NCBI GenBank assembly: GCA_034440575.1
Contig: JAOTOL010001511.1
Coordinates: 124,001 to 188,000, forward strand
Origin: Imbricaverruca yamaguchii
Lineage: Eukaryota > Arthropoda > Thecostraca > Neoverrucidae
Reading direction: 5' to 3'
Length of the DNA stretch: 64,000 nucleotides
The translations under genes and the position numbers were made by a program. Positions 63,713-64,000 of the stretch are shown piece after piece. The number at the start of each line of letters is the position of its first letter. The stretch's first letter is position 1. Under the pieces are notes generated by a model. The model ran no database searches and had not been told where the DNA came from. It saw only the letters and a list, made by a program, of their open reading frames with translations.

Positions 63713-64000
63713 GGCGACGGCCAGAGCCACACACCCGGCGAGAATCAGAGCCGACGGTTGGCGGGGGTTGGAGCTGGGGCACCAAACAGCCGCAGCAGCT
63801 GGCAGTCGGTTCGGGAGGCGTATGGCAGCGGGTGGTCACGTCGGGCCATGACGTGTCGGCGTGTCGGCCGACACCGCCGAGCGTGTCAGACAGCGGCGGC
63901 GGCACCTCGGCCGTCCAGCGCCGCCGGCAACTGGCTGGCAACACCGCCGCACGGCCCGTCTCCGTCCACGGTGAGCTGTCGTTCGGGCCTGTTTGCTTTC

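Overview
This is an animal nuclear genome window: intron-split genes with GT/AG junctions and matching codon phases, tRNA-derived SINEs, non-LTR retrotransposon debris and many minisatellites. Two conserved genes identify themselves by exon translation. The near-total G/C at third codon positions in many exons, the arthropod-like PMCA C-terminus and the repeat load suggest an arthropod, possibly a crustacean such as a barnacle. The species is inference.

Left part (about 1-26,000, + strand): the 3' part of an R3H/SUZ-domain RNA-binding protein gene of the encore/R3HDM/ARPP21 family. Ten exons (1101-24782) join in phase from the R3H-SUZ region to the stop codon; the 5' exons and the R3H domain lie left of the window. 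Its introns hold minisatellites of 0.2-1.7 kb. At six junctions the array abuts the exon and its repeat unit contains the splice donor or acceptor itself, plus some exon bases, so decoy copies of the authentic splice site are lined up beside the real one. This is the most unusual structure in the window. One intron also carries a decayed antisense LINE (gag knuckle and reverse transcriptase).

Middle (about 26,000-43,900): an intergenic repeat region between two convergent genes. It holds a filled/empty duplication with a tiny hairpin retroposon, a very degenerate array of roughly 25-30 bp units interrupted by a SINE with target-site duplication, two related hAT-like zinc-finger transposase genes or remnants (- strand, frame preserved but with in-frame stops), and a pile of antisense copies of one LINE family.

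Right part (43,979-64,000, - strand): the 3' half of a plasma-membrane Ca2+-ATPase gene (PMCA/ATP2B). Eight constant exons run from the nucleotide-binding domain to the first half of the calmodulin-binding domain. They are followed by three candidate alternative last exons, one ending in the PDZ-ligand sequence ETAV.

Across the window a family of about 55-65 bp retroposons shares a stem-loop 3' tail. The longer Val- and Lys-type tRNA SINEs end in a similar tail, with compensatory base changes in the stem. This suggests a common, stringent LINE partner. No rRNA, CRISPR or confident functional tRNA gene was found.
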